DNA of 64,000 nucleotides from Actinoalloteichus fjordicus (GCF_001941625.1 NZ_CP016076.1:2914001-2978000); one strand, 5' to 3'; counted from the first letter of the stretch, positions 35,348-44,445 are shown. Program-made: numbers and translations. Notes: generated by a model not told the origin, from the sequence alone.

Positions 35348-35991
35348 GACCCGCCGGGCCGGGTTGCCCGCTCGTGACGCCCGCCCGCCGTCGCGTCGTC
35401 GTCGGCCGCGTCGTCGGACGGGGTGCGCGGTCGAGGGCCGGGCCGTTCGCCGACCGCCTCCGCCGGCCGATCGGACCAGCGGAACACGCCTGCGCCCTGT
35501 GCATAGGTCAGATGACCGCCGATCGCGCCCGCCGCGCCGACCGCCGCCAGGCCGAGCACGGCCCAGCCGCGCCCCGCCGTGTCGCCGCTGCGGTGTCGGG
35601 ACAGCCACGACAGCAGGTAGCAGACCGAGGAGGTCGCGTTGGCCATCGCGTGGACGAGGCCGACCCGGCGTTGCCGCAGGTCCAGATCGCTCCATTCGGC
35701 GAGCCCGGTGATCACCGCACCGGGCGTCGAGAGCAGCCCGAGGGAGATCAGGTGCCGGGCGGTCTCGCGCCGTCCGAGCAGGTCGCACACGGCGGCCGCG
35801 CTGTAGCAGCCGATGGGCAGCGTGACCAGCGCCGGGTGGATCGCGTGCCCCGCCCACTCACCACGCAGCGCCTTGTCCAGGGCGGGGCGGTCCCGCAGGA
35901 ACGGACGGACCCGTGCGCGCAGGCGTTCGGCCGCCCCGTCGACGGACTGTCGCGACTCGAGGGACTTCAACCATCGCTGTACTGCGTTCAT
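35344..35991 (-). CDS. DUF2231 membrane protein
   Basis: A 215-residue protein with four predicted membrane segments, starting at GHAIHPALVTLPIGCYSAAA, the DUF2231 signature with its conserved HPALV. The others are HLISLGLLSTPGAVITGLAE, VHAMANATSSVCYLLSWL and GWAVLGLAAVGAAGAIGGHL. The C-terminal 40 residues are charged and disordered. ATG 35991 is chosen. It is coupled to the epimerase gene by a GTGA overlap. The function of DUF2231 is unknown, though haem-binding has been suggested for some members. Confidence 0.86.
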   Translation of the reverse strand: MNAVQRWLKSLESRQSVDGAAERLRARVRPFLRDRPALDKALRGEWAGHAIHPALVTLPIGCYSAAAVCDLLGRRETARHLISLGLLSTPGAVITGLAEWSDLDLRQRRVGLVHAMANATSSVCYLLSWLSRHRSGDTAGRGWAVLGLAAVGAAGAIGGHLTYAQGAGVFRWSDRPAEAVGERPGPRPRTPSDDAADDDATAGGRHERATRPGGS

Positions 35992-36207
35992 GTGCGGCGG
36001 GTACCCCCGGCCTTCGCCGGGAAACAGCCGTCGCCCCTCGACGGGACGGCGTCGACTCCGACCGGACGCCCGTTCGGGTCCTGTCGAGGCGCGTCGCCGG
36101 GAGAACCCGCCGGGACGATCGCCGATCACCGCCCAGGACGTCGCGAGAGTCACGCTGCGTGATCGTTCCCTCGGTGGCTAGCCGCCGTCGTCAGGCGACC
36201 GCGCTGC

Positions 36208-36960
36208 TCACAGCCTGCGCAGGCCGGTGAGTACCCGTTGCAGGAAGTCGCCGTTCATGACGAGGCGCCGCGGGTCGATCGGCTGGTGCACCTGCACCCC
36301 GCCCGACTCGGCGAGATCGGCGATCAGCACCCTGGTCACCCCGATCGGGAGCGCGAGCAGCGCGGAGACCTCCGCCAGCGAGCGCGGCTCGACGCAGATC
36401 TCGGTGATCCGTCGAAGCTCGGGGCGGGCCGCCGTCGTGATCGACACCGGTCCCGTCGACGAGGAGATCAGCGTCTCCATCGCGAGGTCGACGGCGACCG
36501 AGGTGCGGCCCCCCGTCCTGGCGTACGGGCGGACCAGCGAGCCGGTGAAAGAGGCCTCCAGCCAGGTCCCCGGCTCGCCCACGCTCGGCGGCCAGATCGG
36601 GTCCTCCTCGAACTCCTCGCCGACCTCGTCCAGCGGGTCGTTCCATGGCACCGGTCGGGACGACCTGGTCTGATCGAAGTCGATGTGCACGGCGTTCTCC
36701 GCCTGCACCGTCTCCGCAGGGGAGGTGTCGTCATCCCGATCGCGTCGCCGCCGCGCGGCCCCGCCGAATCGGGCGCCGGTACTGCCGACCGAAGCGCGAC
36801 TCGTGCCGGTCACCGAGTCCGAGGTCGACGCCGTGGCTCCCTCGTTCGGTTTCGGTGTGTCGTGGCGAGCGCGTCGCCGGGTGGACGGGCCGAATCGCGC
36901 TCCGGTGAGTCCGACCACCGAGTCGTCCGCCTCGTCTGAGTGGTGCTGATCCGATGTCAT
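36208..36960 (-). CDS. DUF742 protein with duplicated TGARFG segments
   Basis: A 250-residue protein. The C-terminal 115 residues (LVRPYARTGGRTSVAVDLAM to the end) are DUF742, with the winged-helix-like segment EPRSLAEVSALLALPIGVTR. The N-terminus contains two copies of a TGARFG box (VGLTGARFGPSTRRRARHD and VGSTGARFGGAARRRRDRD) separated by a disordered linker. DUF742 genes normally lie in a conservon (histidine kinase, roadblock, DUF742, GTPase); here none of the partners is adjacent. Confidence 0.87.
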   Translation of the reverse strand: MTSDQHHSDEADDSVVGLTGARFGPSTRRRARHDTPKPNEGATASTSDSVTGTSRASVGSTGARFGGAARRRRDRDDDTSPAETVQAENAVHIDFDQTRSSRPVPWNDPLDEVGEEFEEDPIWPPSVGEPGTWLEASFTGSLVRPYARTGGRTSVAVDLAMETLISSSTGPVSITTAARPELRRITEICVEPRSLAEVSALLALPIGVTRVLIADLAESGGVQVHQPIDPRRLVMNGDFLQRVLTGLRRL

Positions 36961-37279
36961 CGACAAGCCCGCTTCTCGCCGTCTCCCCGACCGGTTCTCC
37001 CCGTGCGGCACCGGCCCCCGTGTTCGAGACGGTCTGCTGATCGACGGTGATCACTCGATCGTCCCGGTGCGAAACACTGTAGGGCGGATGTCGAGAGAGT
37101 CGTTTCCGATGTATTTCCACTGGATTCTATCGGAATGAACACCGGGCGGCGCTGGTGCTTTCGGGGAGCGAATTCAGTAGTTCGCGCTTCGCATTGTCAA
37201 GAATGGTCCGGTTGATTGCACATATTGGTCCGAGAGGAGTATCAAGCCGGGCGGGCTCGGCGCTCGTCACATTGGGTAC
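36961..37279. other. AT-richer intergenic region upstream of DUF742 gene
   Basis: 319 bases with clearly lower GC from about 37070 to 37240. It includes TCCGAT ... ATCGGA inverted arms around 37106-37135. It probably contains the promoter of the DUF742 gene (minus strand). No gene. Confidence 0.45.
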
Positions 37280-38143
37280 TCAGCTCCGCCGGGCCGACGA
37301 CGGCAGCGGCGTGTCCCAGGCGGCTCGCCGGGCGGCTCGGCGCAGCACCGCCAGAACCGCAGGACCCACCAGCAGGATCGCCACCAGGTTGGTGATCGCC
37401 CGTCCGGTGTCCCAGCCCAGTGTGGAGGTGGTCAGAGTGAAGAGCACGAAGCGGTGCAGGTTCTCGGTGATCGGATCGCCCGGCACGAAGGAGAGCTGGG
37501 TGTCGGTTCCCGCGAGCAGCGGCCAGGACCACATGTTCATCAGGAAGCCGAAGACATAGGCGGCGAGGACTCCGTAGCAGGCGAGCATCGCGATCTCGGC
37601 CCGGCCCCGAGGCCGGGCGGGCAGGAGCCCGGCGCCCAGTCCCAGCAAGGAGGAGGAGAGCATCTGAAACGGCAGCCACGGGCCGACGCCCGCGGTGAGC
37701 AGGGCCGAGGCGAACAGCGACGTCGATCCGAGCAGGAAGCCGAAACCGGGGCCGAAGACGCGGCCCGCCAGCACCAGCAGGAAGAACACCGTCTCGATGC
37801 CCGCCGTGCCCGCGCCGAGTGGGCGCAGCCCCGCGTTGACCGCCGACAGCACGCCGAGCAGCGCCAGCGACTTGGCGTCCATGCCGGAGTCCGACATCTC
37901 GGCGAGCACGATCGCCAGCAGCAACGGCAGCAGCACCACGAAGACCAGCGGAGCATTGGCCGCGCGAGCCGTCGGATCGGGGGACTCCGAGGCGAACAGC
38001 GGCCAGAGGAACATCGCCAGCCCCGCCGCCGAGGCCAGCGTGAGCACCACCGCGCGGCGCGGCGTCACGTGCACGACCCGCACCCGGCTTCGGGGCGTCT
38101 CGGTCGTGCCCTCCGCCGCCGGGATGCCTGCGCCCTCGGTCAT
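37280..38143 (-). CDS. ECF transporter substrate-binding (S) component, probable cobalamin
   Basis: A 287-residue integral membrane protein with about six hydrophobic segments (AVVLTLASAAGLAMFLWPLF, PLVFVVLLPLLLAIVLAEMS, LLGVLSAVNAGLRPLGAGTA, ETVFFLLVLAGRVFGPGFGF, QMLSSSLLGLGAGLLPARP and ITNLVAILLVGPAVLAVL). The NAGLRPLGAG and GRVFGPGFGFLLGS motifs are typical of actinobacterial S components. It is last in the T-A-S operon with ATGA overlap to the ATPase. The upstream cobalamin riboswitch makes vitamin B12 (CbrT-like) the likely substrate. Confidence 0.87.
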   Translation of the reverse strand: MTEGAGIPAAEGTTETPRSRVRVVHVTPRRAVVLTLASAAGLAMFLWPLFASESPDPTARAANAPLVFVVLLPLLLAIVLAEMSDSGMDAKSLALLGVLSAVNAGLRPLGAGTAGIETVFFLLVLAGRVFGPGFGFLLGSTSLFASALLTAGVGPWLPFQMLSSSLLGLGAGLLPARPRGRAEIAMLACYGVLAAYVFGFLMNMWSWPLLAGTDTQLSFVPGDPITENLHRFVLFTLTTSTLGWDTGRAITNLVAILLVGPAVLAVLRRAARRAAWDTPLPSSARRS

Positions 38144-39756
38144 CGCGGCACCGCCGCATCGGCCAGCGCCTGCCGTACCTGATCCACCGTCAGCCAGGAC
38201 TGCGGGGCCAGCACCTTCGCCACCTGCGGCGCGAACGACGGCGAGGAGACCACGACGTCCGTGGTGGTGCCGTCGGCGACGACCTCGCCGATCGCGAGCA
38301 CCACCACCCGGTCGGCGACGGTCGCGACGAACTCCACGTCGTGCGTGGCGATCACCACCGAACGGCCCTGCGCGGCCAGATCCGCGACGAGGGCGCCGAA
38401 TGCCCGCTTCGCACGGTAGTCCAGGCCCCGGGTCGGCTCATCGAGGAGCACGACCGGCGGCGCGGCGACGAGCTGAATCGCCAGAACCAGCGCCAGTCGC
38501 TGCCCCTCGGACAGATCACGCGGATGACCGTGCGGGTCGACCTCGTCGATCAACCGCCCCAGCAGCGTCACGCAGGTTCCCGGCGGCGCCGCCGACTCCC
38601 GATCGGCCTGCGCGCACTCCTGGGCGACCGTCTCCAGATACAGCAGGTCGGCCGCCGTCTGCGGCACCAGGCCGACGAGAGCCCTGGCCCGATGCGCGGG
38701 CTCGGCCGCCGGATCGAGTCCGCCGGTGAGCACAGTGCCGCCCGCGCGGCGGCCCGAACCCTGCAGAGCCCACAGCAGTGAGGACTTGCCGGAGCCGTTT
38801 CGGCCCATCAGCGCGGTGACCTGACCGCCGTGCAGGTCGAGGTTCACCGCCCGGACCGCCACGACGTCGCCGTGCCGCACCACCACGTCGTGTGCCGACA
38901 GCAGCGGCGACTCCGTCGCCGCCCTCTCCGGCGCGGGCGGGGCGTGGTCGGTCAGCCGGGCGCGCAGCTCAGGCGCCCGTCTGCGGGCGTCGCGCACCGA
39001 CAACGGCAGCGGCGTCCAGCCCGCCAGCCTGCCCAGCTCCACCACCGGCGGCGCCAGCGTCGCGTCCGCCAGCACCTCGGCGGGCCGCCCGTCGACCACG
39101 CCGCCGTCGCCGGGCAGGTAGACCATGCGGTCGGCGTACTGCACGACCCGTTCCAGCCGGTGCTCGGCGATCACCACCGTGACCCCGAGATCGTGCACGA
39201 GCCGGGTGACCGAGGCCAGCACCTCTTCGGCGGCCGTCGGGTCCAGCGCCGAGGTCGGCTCGTCGAGCACCAGCACCCGAGGATGCACGGTGAGCACCGA
39301 GCCGATCGCCACCCGCTGCTGCTGCCCACCAGACAGGGAACGCAGCGACCGGTCCCGCAGCTCCGCGATTCCGAGCAGGTCCAGCGTCTCCTCGACGCGC
39401 TTGCGCATCACCTCGGCGGGAATCGCGAGCTGCTCCATGCCGTAGGCCAGCTCCTCCTCCACCGTGTCGGTGACGAAACCTGCCAGCGGGTCCTGGCCGA
39501 CGACTCCGACCAGGTCGGCGAGTTCACGGGGTGGATTCGTCCTCGTGTCCCGTCCCGCCACCGTGACTCGGCCGCGCAGCGTCCCGCCGGTGAAGTGCGG
39601 CACCCGGCCGTTGATCGCACCGAGCAGCGTCGACTTGCCCGAGCCGGTGTGACCGACCACGAGGCACAGCTCGCCCTCCTCGATCTCCAGGTCGACACCG
39701 GACAGGACGGGGGCGGACTCGCCATAGTGGACCGCCACCTCCTCGAAGCGGATCAT
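38140..39756 (-). CDS. ECF transporter energizing ATPase, two fused ABC domains
   Basis: A 538-residue fusion of EcfA and EcfA'. Domain 1 (1-250): Walker A VGHTGSGKST, signature LSGGQQQR, Walker B VLVLDEPTSALD. Domain 2 (285-538): Walker A MGRNGSGKSS, signature LSEGQRLAL, Walker B VVLLDEPTRGLD. A ~35-residue linker joins them. ATG 39756 overlaps the T-component stop by four bases, and the stop overlaps the S-component start. The fusion enforces one of each ATPase per transporter. Confidence 0.92.
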   Translation of the reverse strand: MIRFEEVAVHYGESAPVLSGVDLEIEEGELCLVVGHTGSGKSTLLGAINGRVPHFTGGTLRGRVTVAGRDTRTNPPRELADLVGVVGQDPLAGFVTDTVEEELAYGMEQLAIPAEVMRKRVEETLDLLGIAELRDRSLRSLSGGQQQRVAIGSVLTVHPRVLVLDEPTSALDPTAAEEVLASVTRLVHDLGVTVVIAEHRLERVVQYADRMVYLPGDGGVVDGRPAEVLADATLAPPVVELGRLAGWTPLPLSVRDARRRAPELRARLTDHAPPAPERAATESPLLSAHDVVVRHGDVVAVRAVNLDLHGGQVTALMGRNGSGKSSLLWALQGSGRRAGGTVLTGGLDPAAEPAHRARALVGLVPQTAADLLYLETVAQECAQADRESAAPPGTCVTLLGRLIDEVDPHGHPRDLSEGQRLALVLAIQLVAAPPVVLLDEPTRGLDYRAKRAFGALVADLAAQGRSVVIATHDVEFVATVADRVVVLAIGEVVADGTTTDVVVSSPSFAPQVAKVLAPQSWLTVDQVRQALADAAVPR

Positions 39757-40859
39757 GAGCGGACCTCCGGCGGCGGGGCGAACCACGCGGGGGCGACTCC
39801 CGCGAGGATGCCGAGCACCGGCGGCAGCGTCACCGTCGGCCAGCTCAGCGGGCTGAGTGAGGGATAGAGGTTCGCCGGGTCGACCCCGGCGGTCACGGTG
39901 AGCACGAGGGCGGCGGTCAGGCCCGACAGCACCACGAGCGTCTCCGGCAGGCGCCACCGGTCGGGCCGGTAGACGCTGCGGCGGATTCGCCTGCCTGCGA
40001 CGAGGAAGCCCGCACCGGCGACGAGCAGGCCCGCGACCGCCATCGGCAGCCCGAAGGCGTGCCGGGTGCCGTCCAACAGCCCGTACACGCCGACACACAC
40101 GCCGAGCAGGCCCGCGATCACCAGCACCCCGGTCAGCAGACGAGTCCGCCTCGGCGTGTCGCCGAACCGGCCGTACCCTCGGGAGTCCATCGCCGAGGCC
40201 AGGGCGAGCGACCGGTCCATGGCATCGGCCAGTACCGGGACCACGATGCCGCGCAACGCCCGGAGCCCGCGTTGTCTGCCGCCGCGCAGCCGCCGGGCCC
40301 GGCGGACCCGCAGGACGCTCTCCATGAGCTGCGGCGCCACGGAGAGGGCCACCACCACGGCCGTGCTGATCTGGTAGAGCGCCGCAGGCACCGCCTTGAG
40401 CATCCGGCGCGGATCGGCCAGCGAGTTCGCCGCGCCGAGACAGATCAGCATCGTCGCCAGGCGCAGCCCGTCGTAGAGCCCGCCGAGCAGCTCCTCGGCG
40501 CTCACCGGGCCGAGCAGCCGGATGCCCGCCGCCGCCTCCGGGAGCGTGATCTCCGGCAGCACGAACAGGATGTGCTCGCCCGCACCGCCCCCGAAGATCA
40601 TCCGCCACAACACGCGCATGACGACGATGAACACCCCGAGGTACACGTACATCCGGAACGTGGCGGCCCACGGCGCCCGGCCGCGACGCCGGACCACGAC
40701 GTACCCCGCCACCACCAGGATCAGCGACAACAGCAGCGGATTGGTCGTGCGGCCCGCTGCGGCCGCCAGGGCCAGTGCCCATAACCACCAGGCACCGGGA
40801 TGCAGGGCTCTCGGGAGCCGCGTCGAGGCCCGGAGCACCGATGCGGTCACGCCGCCCAC
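39753..40859 (-). CDS. ECF transporter transmembrane (T) component, CbiQ family
   Basis: A 368-residue membrane protein. It has the two coupling signatures that contact the ATPases: RRARRLRGG near residue 190 and SRGYGRFG near residue 232. Hydrophobic segments include WWLWALALAAAAGRT, LLLSLILVVAGYVVV, MYVYLGVFIVVMRVLWRMIF and three C-terminal helices, the last ending in APAWFAPPPEV. First gene of the operon. GTG 40859 is the longest start; GTG 40850 (VTASVLRAS) is also possible. The leader upstream contains the cobalamin riboswitch. Confidence 0.9.
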   Translation of the reverse strand: MGGVTASVLRASTRLPRALHPGAWWLWALALAAAAGRTTNPLLLSLILVVAGYVVVRRRGRAPWAATFRMYVYLGVFIVVMRVLWRMIFGGGAGEHILFVLPEITLPEAAAGIRLLGPVSAEELLGGLYDGLRLATMLICLGAANSLADPRRMLKAVPAALYQISTAVVVALSVAPQLMESVLRVRRARRLRGGRQRGLRALRGIVVPVLADAMDRSLALASAMDSRGYGRFGDTPRRTRLLTGVLVIAGLLGVCVGVYGLLDGTRHAFGLPMAVAGLLVAGAGFLVAGRRIRRSVYRPDRWRLPETLVVLSGLTAALVLTVTAGVDPANLYPSLSPLSWPTVTLPPVLGILAGVAPAWFAPPPEVRS

Positions 40860-41743
40860 GTCCCGGAGGCACGGGGCTCGCAGGGCCGCTCGGCAGGAGG
40901 GCTGTCATGCCGGTCTCGGGGCCGCCGACGGGCCTGCGCGGCGCGGAGCGAGGGCGTCTCGACCACGATCCGGTGTCCGGCGGCGGTCTGCGGCCTGCGC
41001 AGCGTGGTACCCGACATGCCTCGATGCCTTCCCCGAGCGGGTCGAGAGAGGCATCCGACCAAGAGCAGGCGCCGCCGACGTCGGCGTGCGTGCTCGAATC
41101 GGACTCCACCTGCGGACCACGACAGTGTGAACGAGCCCTCGTCCCCGGACGGGCATTCCGGCTCGTCGTGCCTCGGCACGAACCACGGCTGCGGGTCAGC
41201 GCCGGACTTCGACCGGCTTCCCCCGCCGGGGACGTCTGAAGTTGTCACGACCGGTCAGCGGTCGTCGAGAGACTACCGAGGAGATTAACTCACTCGAGTG
41301 GTCCTGGGTCGGCGCACGCGGCAGACCGTTCAGCCGTGCCGGCTCGAGCCACCAAGTCGTTCCTCCGCCCTGCGCCGGGCCCGAGACACCCGGCTCGATG
41401 TGCTCGACTCGGCGCGGTCGGCGGATCGGCGCAGGCGGCGGTACGCAGTCGAACCCGGTGACGCACGGCGAAGGGCGCCGCATCGAGCGCTCGTCGCCGA
41501 TGGGCAGGACGCGGTCGACCCTCGGCCCGCCGGATGCATCGTCGGAGACGGGACTGCTGTGCCGAGTGGTCCGCCACCCACGGAGATCATTACGATGAGT
41601 AGTCGACGTCCGTCACTAAGGGTGGTAGATCCGCGAAGTTCAGGTGACAGGGCTCGTGATGTCGCGACGGCAGCCACGAGATCGACCGGCGGTGTGCCAG
41701 CTACCGCAGGCCCGTGTCCAGGACGAAAGACGAGGCAGCCGCA
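40860..41743. other. Divergent intergenic region with riboswitch
   Basis: 884 bases between the ECF operon and the ATP-grasp gene. The riboswitch core occupies 41140-41234 on the minus strand; about 280 bases separate it from the T-component start, long enough for an expression platform. Upstream of the core is a separate 7-bp hairpin (ACGACCG / CGGTCGT, about 41245-41265). The right half presumably holds the ATP-grasp promoter. Confidence 0.6.
41140..41234 (-). promoter_or_regulatory. Cobalamin riboswitch (compact form)
   Basis: Read on the minus strand, the region contains the B12-box-like series GGGGAAGCCGGTCGAAGTCC, GGCGCTGACCCGCAGCCG and, further on, GAGCCGGAATGCCCG, matching the order and spacing of conserved cobalamin-riboswitch segments. 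A 9-bp helix (CGTCCCCGG, + strand 41140-41148, with its complement at 41226-41234) closes the core. Inside it, TCGTGCC-GA-GGCACGA and CGGC/GCCG hairpins sit where P6 and P5 are expected. At ~95 bases it is shorter than the classical AdoCbl form, closer to the compact class II type. It precedes the ECF T-A-S operon in the correct orientation. Confidence 0.78.
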
Positions 41744-42964
41744 ATGAGGATCGCCGTCATCGGAGAATTCCGTGCTGACCGAGTGGTCGACGCCATCACC
41801 CGTTCCGGCCACCACGACCTGGTGTTGTTAGGGCCGACGGACGTCGCCGACTACGTCGGCAGGCGGGCTCGTCACCGGCACCTGGCGGCGAGTGCGGAAC
41901 CGGAGGACCTGCTGGCGGTCTGGACCGAGGAAGACGTCGAGCTGGTCATCCCGAGCCTCTATCCGGTCGACCAGGAACAGCTGCTGCCCAGCCTGGCCGC
42001 CGCCGCCGACGCGTGGCGCGGCCCCGGCAGGCACGCCGTCGTCCACTCGACCCGCTTCGCCGACCTGGTCACCGACAAGGCGATGTTCCATCGCGTCGCG
42101 CTCGCGGCGGGCTGGCCGGTGCCCGAGGCCGTCATCTGCGACCGGGTGGAGGAACTGGAGTCGGCGGTGCGTCGGATCGGCGGCCTGCCCGTCATGGTGA
42201 AGGAGGCCAGGTCACTCCCACGCGCGGGCCGCTGGCATGTCGACACCGAGCAGCGCCTCACGACGCTGCCGCTGACCGCCTTCCCCGTCGTCGTTCAGCG
42301 TGTCTGCCGGGGTGAGGAGTTCGGCCTCGAACTCTTGAGCGGCGCGAACGTCACCGACTGCTGGCCGATCGCCTCCTTCGGTCCGCTGGACCAGCGCTGC
42401 ATTCCGGGGCATCGGGCGCGGCTCGCTCCGATCGCGCTCTCGCCTGCCGTGATCACCGAGCTGGCCGGGTTCATCCGCGGCATGACCGACCAGTTCGACG
42501 TGTGCGGTCCATGGCAGATCGACTTCGCCGTCTGCGACGGCAGGCTCCAGGTGCTGGAGGTCAACGGCAGGCTCAGCGGCATGGCCGATCTCAGCGCGGC
42601 CACCACCGGCCTCGATCCCTACGACGCCTTCGTCGACGCCTGCCTCGGCCAGCCCCGTGTCGTGCCGCCTGCCCGCCGGCTCGCCCTGGAGCTGCCGATC
42701 CGTCTCGACGCGCAGCTGCCGGGACTGCCGTGGGGTGTGCGCATGAGGCGACAGTTTCCGCTGCCCACGAACCGGTCGCTGCCGGTGGACTTCCAACGGC
42801 TGCTCGTCACGGCGGACGATCCGGTGCTCCTGGCGAAGTGGCTGCGCGACTTTCCCCCGGACGCCCTGCTCACCGGATCGCCGGGTCAGCTCGCGGCCAT
42901 CGCGCTGGAGATGAGCCCGCTGTTCACCTCGGCGGGGTGGCCTCGGGGCTGTCCGCCGGTCTGA
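41744..42964 (+). CDS. ATP-grasp domain protein
   Basis: A 406-residue protein of the carbamoyl-phosphate-synthase-like ATP-grasp group. The N-terminal pre-ATP domain (MRIAVIGEFRADRVVDAI) is followed by TDKAMFHRVALAAGWPVPEA, the ATP-binding lysine in PVMVKEARSL, and the metal-binding Glu/Asn in QVLEVNGRLSG. ATP-grasp enzymes join a carboxylate to an amine or thiol through an acyl phosphate. Neighbouring glycosyltransferases are convergent, so a shared pathway is possible but unproven. ATG 41744 starts the conserved domain; GTG 41714 is an in-frame alternative. Confidence 0.85.
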   Translation: MRIAVIGEFRADRVVDAITRSGHHDLVLLGPTDVADYVGRRARHRHLAASAEPEDLLAVWTEEDVELVIPSLYPVDQEQLLPSLAAAADAWRGPGRHAVVHSTRFADLVTDKAMFHRVALAAGWPVPEAVICDRVEELESAVRRIGGLPVMVKEARSLPRAGRWHVDTEQRLTTLPLTAFPVVVQRVCRGEEFGLELLSGANVTDCWPIASFGPLDQRCIPGHRARLAPIALSPAVITELAGFIRGMTDQFDVCGPWQIDFAVCDGRLQVLEVNGRLSGMADLSAATTGLDPYDAFVDACLGQPRVVPPARRLALELPIRLDAQLPGLPWGVRMRRQFPLPTNRSLPVDFQRLLVTADDPVLLAKWLRDFPPDALLTGSPGQLAAIALEMSPLFTSAGWPRGCPPV

Positions 42965-43161
42965 ACCGGCGACTCCGGGTTCGTATCAGCCGTGATCCGG
43001 CCTGCGAATGCTCCGGGGCCGCTCAGCAGCGCAGGCGCCTGCCGTGTCGGTGCTGTTCGCACCCTTGGCGCGGCAGCGCTGCGGCTCGGGTGCGGCTGGG
43101 TGCCTCGCGACGTCTCCCGACTGACGCCGGAGCCAGGCGGGCCGAAGGCAGGCGCCGCGAC

Positions 43162-44445
43162 TCAGCAGGACCGCCCGGCCTGCTCGACGGCGGCGGCGAT
43201 CGCGGAGCAGGGGTCGTGCGCCTCGTATTCGGCCTGGAGCCGTCGGGCCCGGTCGCGGAGGAGCGGATCGTCCAGGATGCTCTCGACGGCCTTGCGGATG
43301 TCCGCCTCGTCCGGGTCCCCGGTGCCGAGGTTGACGGCCGCCCCTGCCCAGGCGGCCTTGGCACCGACCTCGATCTTGTCCTCGGTGTCGCCCGCCAGCA
43401 CCATCGGGACCCCGTGACGCAGTGCCTGCTGGACGCCGCCGTAGCCGCCGTTGCTGACCAGCACGTCGACGTGGGGGAGCATGGCGTCGAAGGGGATGAA
43501 CTCGGCGACTCGTGCATTGGCGGGCAGTCCGGCGGGCACGACGTCGCGGCCGGTGGTGACGACGACCAACGCATCGAGATCGGCCAGGGCGCGCAGCGTG
43601 GGCTCGATCAGCCTGCTGAGGTCGTCGTTGGCGATGGTGCCCTGTGAGACGACGATCAGTCGACCCGCGGACGTCACCTCGTCCCACCAGTCCGGGAGTT
43701 CGACGGCGTCGCCGGTGTCCGGGGGCAGTGCTCCCACGTAGCGCAGGCGCGGCGGCGCATCGCTGCGGGGGTAGTCCATGCTCTCGATGCTGAGCTGAAG
43801 GAAGCGGTCCGGCACGCCGACGAGGCCCCGCGACAGCAGCGGTGGCGGCTCGGTGCTCCCCAGCCGGGTCAACGCGGCGGCCAGCAGGCGATGCGAGCCC
43901 GCCCGCTCGGCCGCCTCGGCGTGCTCGGTGAGCCTGCGACCTCGGGTCCGGCCCTCCTCGGAGCCGTCCGGGGCCAGCCCGGTGCCGAAAGGCGGATGAT
44001 CGGCACTGTTCAGCGGCAGCGGCATCACGCCGACGCCGATGACGGCTGCCGGGCGGACGCCCGCCGCGCCGTGCAGGACCGGCCAGGCTCCCAGGAACAT
44101 CGTGTCGTGCAGGAGCACCGTCGGTGCCGCGTCGTCCTCGGCGAGGAGCTCCTGGAGCGCCGTGTGCTGCGCGGCCATCGGCGCGATGAACAGCTGCTGG
44201 TTGTCGTACTCCAGCCGGGCCGGTCCGGCCGGTATCGAGTTCCGGTCGGGGAACTGATCGGGACGCAGATCCGCCTCGGCGGGCAGCGCCGCGAACCGGG
44301 CGCCGGTCCGCTCCACGGCGGCACGGAAGGCACTGCCGGTCAGGAACGTGACCTCGTGTCCGCGTTCGACGAGATCCGCCGCGATCACCCGCAACGGCCG
44401 CACGTGTCCGAAGAACGGGACTGCGGCGATCAACACCCTGGTCAT
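43162..44445 (-). CDS. GT1-family glycosyltransferase (macrolide-type), copy 1
   Basis: A 427-residue UDP/NDP-sugar glycosyltransferase of the MGT/UGT type (GT-B fold). The N-terminus VLIAAVPFFGHVRPLRVIAA carries the catalytic His of the GHV/GHxxP motif. The donor-binding half has VVVTTGRDV, AEFIPFDAMLPHVDVLVSNG and GYGGVQQALRHGVPMVLAGD. It is about 60-65% identical by eye to the next gene, including the block SMDYPRSDAPP. The acceptor is unknown. ATG 44445 is chosen. It converges on the ATP-grasp gene. Confidence 0.9.
   Translation of the reverse strand: MTRVLIAAVPFFGHVRPLRVIAADLVERGHEVTFLTGSAFRAAVERTGARFAALPAEADLRPDQFPDRNSIPAGPARLEYDNQQLFIAPMAAQHTALQELLAEDDAAPTVLLHDTMFLGAWPVLHGAAGVRPAAVIGVGVMPLPLNSADHPPFGTGLAPDGSEEGRTRGRRLTEHAEAAERAGSHRLLAAALTRLGSTEPPPLLSRGLVGVPDRFLQLSIESMDYPRSDAPPRLRYVGALPPDTGDAVELPDWWDEVTSAGRLIVVSQGTIANDDLSRLIEPTLRALADLDALVVVTTGRDVVPAGLPANARVAEFIPFDAMLPHVDVLVSNGGYGGVQQALRHGVPMVLAGDTEDKIEVGAKAAWAGAAVNLGTGDPDEADIRKAVESILDDPLLRDRARRLQAEYEAHDPCSAIAAAVEQAGRSC

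Noticed and set aside
37168-37180. 13-base ATTCAGTAGTTCG also found near 56392
   Set aside because: A single shared 13-mer is expected by chance in 64 kb and has no symmetry or conserved context.
39757-41109. Extension of the ECF ATPase frame to 989 codons
   Set aside because: It runs through the T-component gene and the leader in another frame; the ATPase domain begins exactly at ATG 39756.
38140-41234. TPP or other riboswitch for the ECF operon
   Set aside because: No CTGAGA...ACC-type thiamine motif was seen; the cobalamin pattern explains the region.
41196-41483. 95-codon minus-strand frame ending ...RRGKPVEVRR
   Set aside because: It is the translation of the cobalamin riboswitch, a known source of spurious small proteins.
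43031-43042. GCAGGCGCCTGC 12-base palindrome between convergent genes
   Set aside because: All-GC palindromes of this length are expected by chance in such GC-rich DNA, and it has no loop for a terminator.
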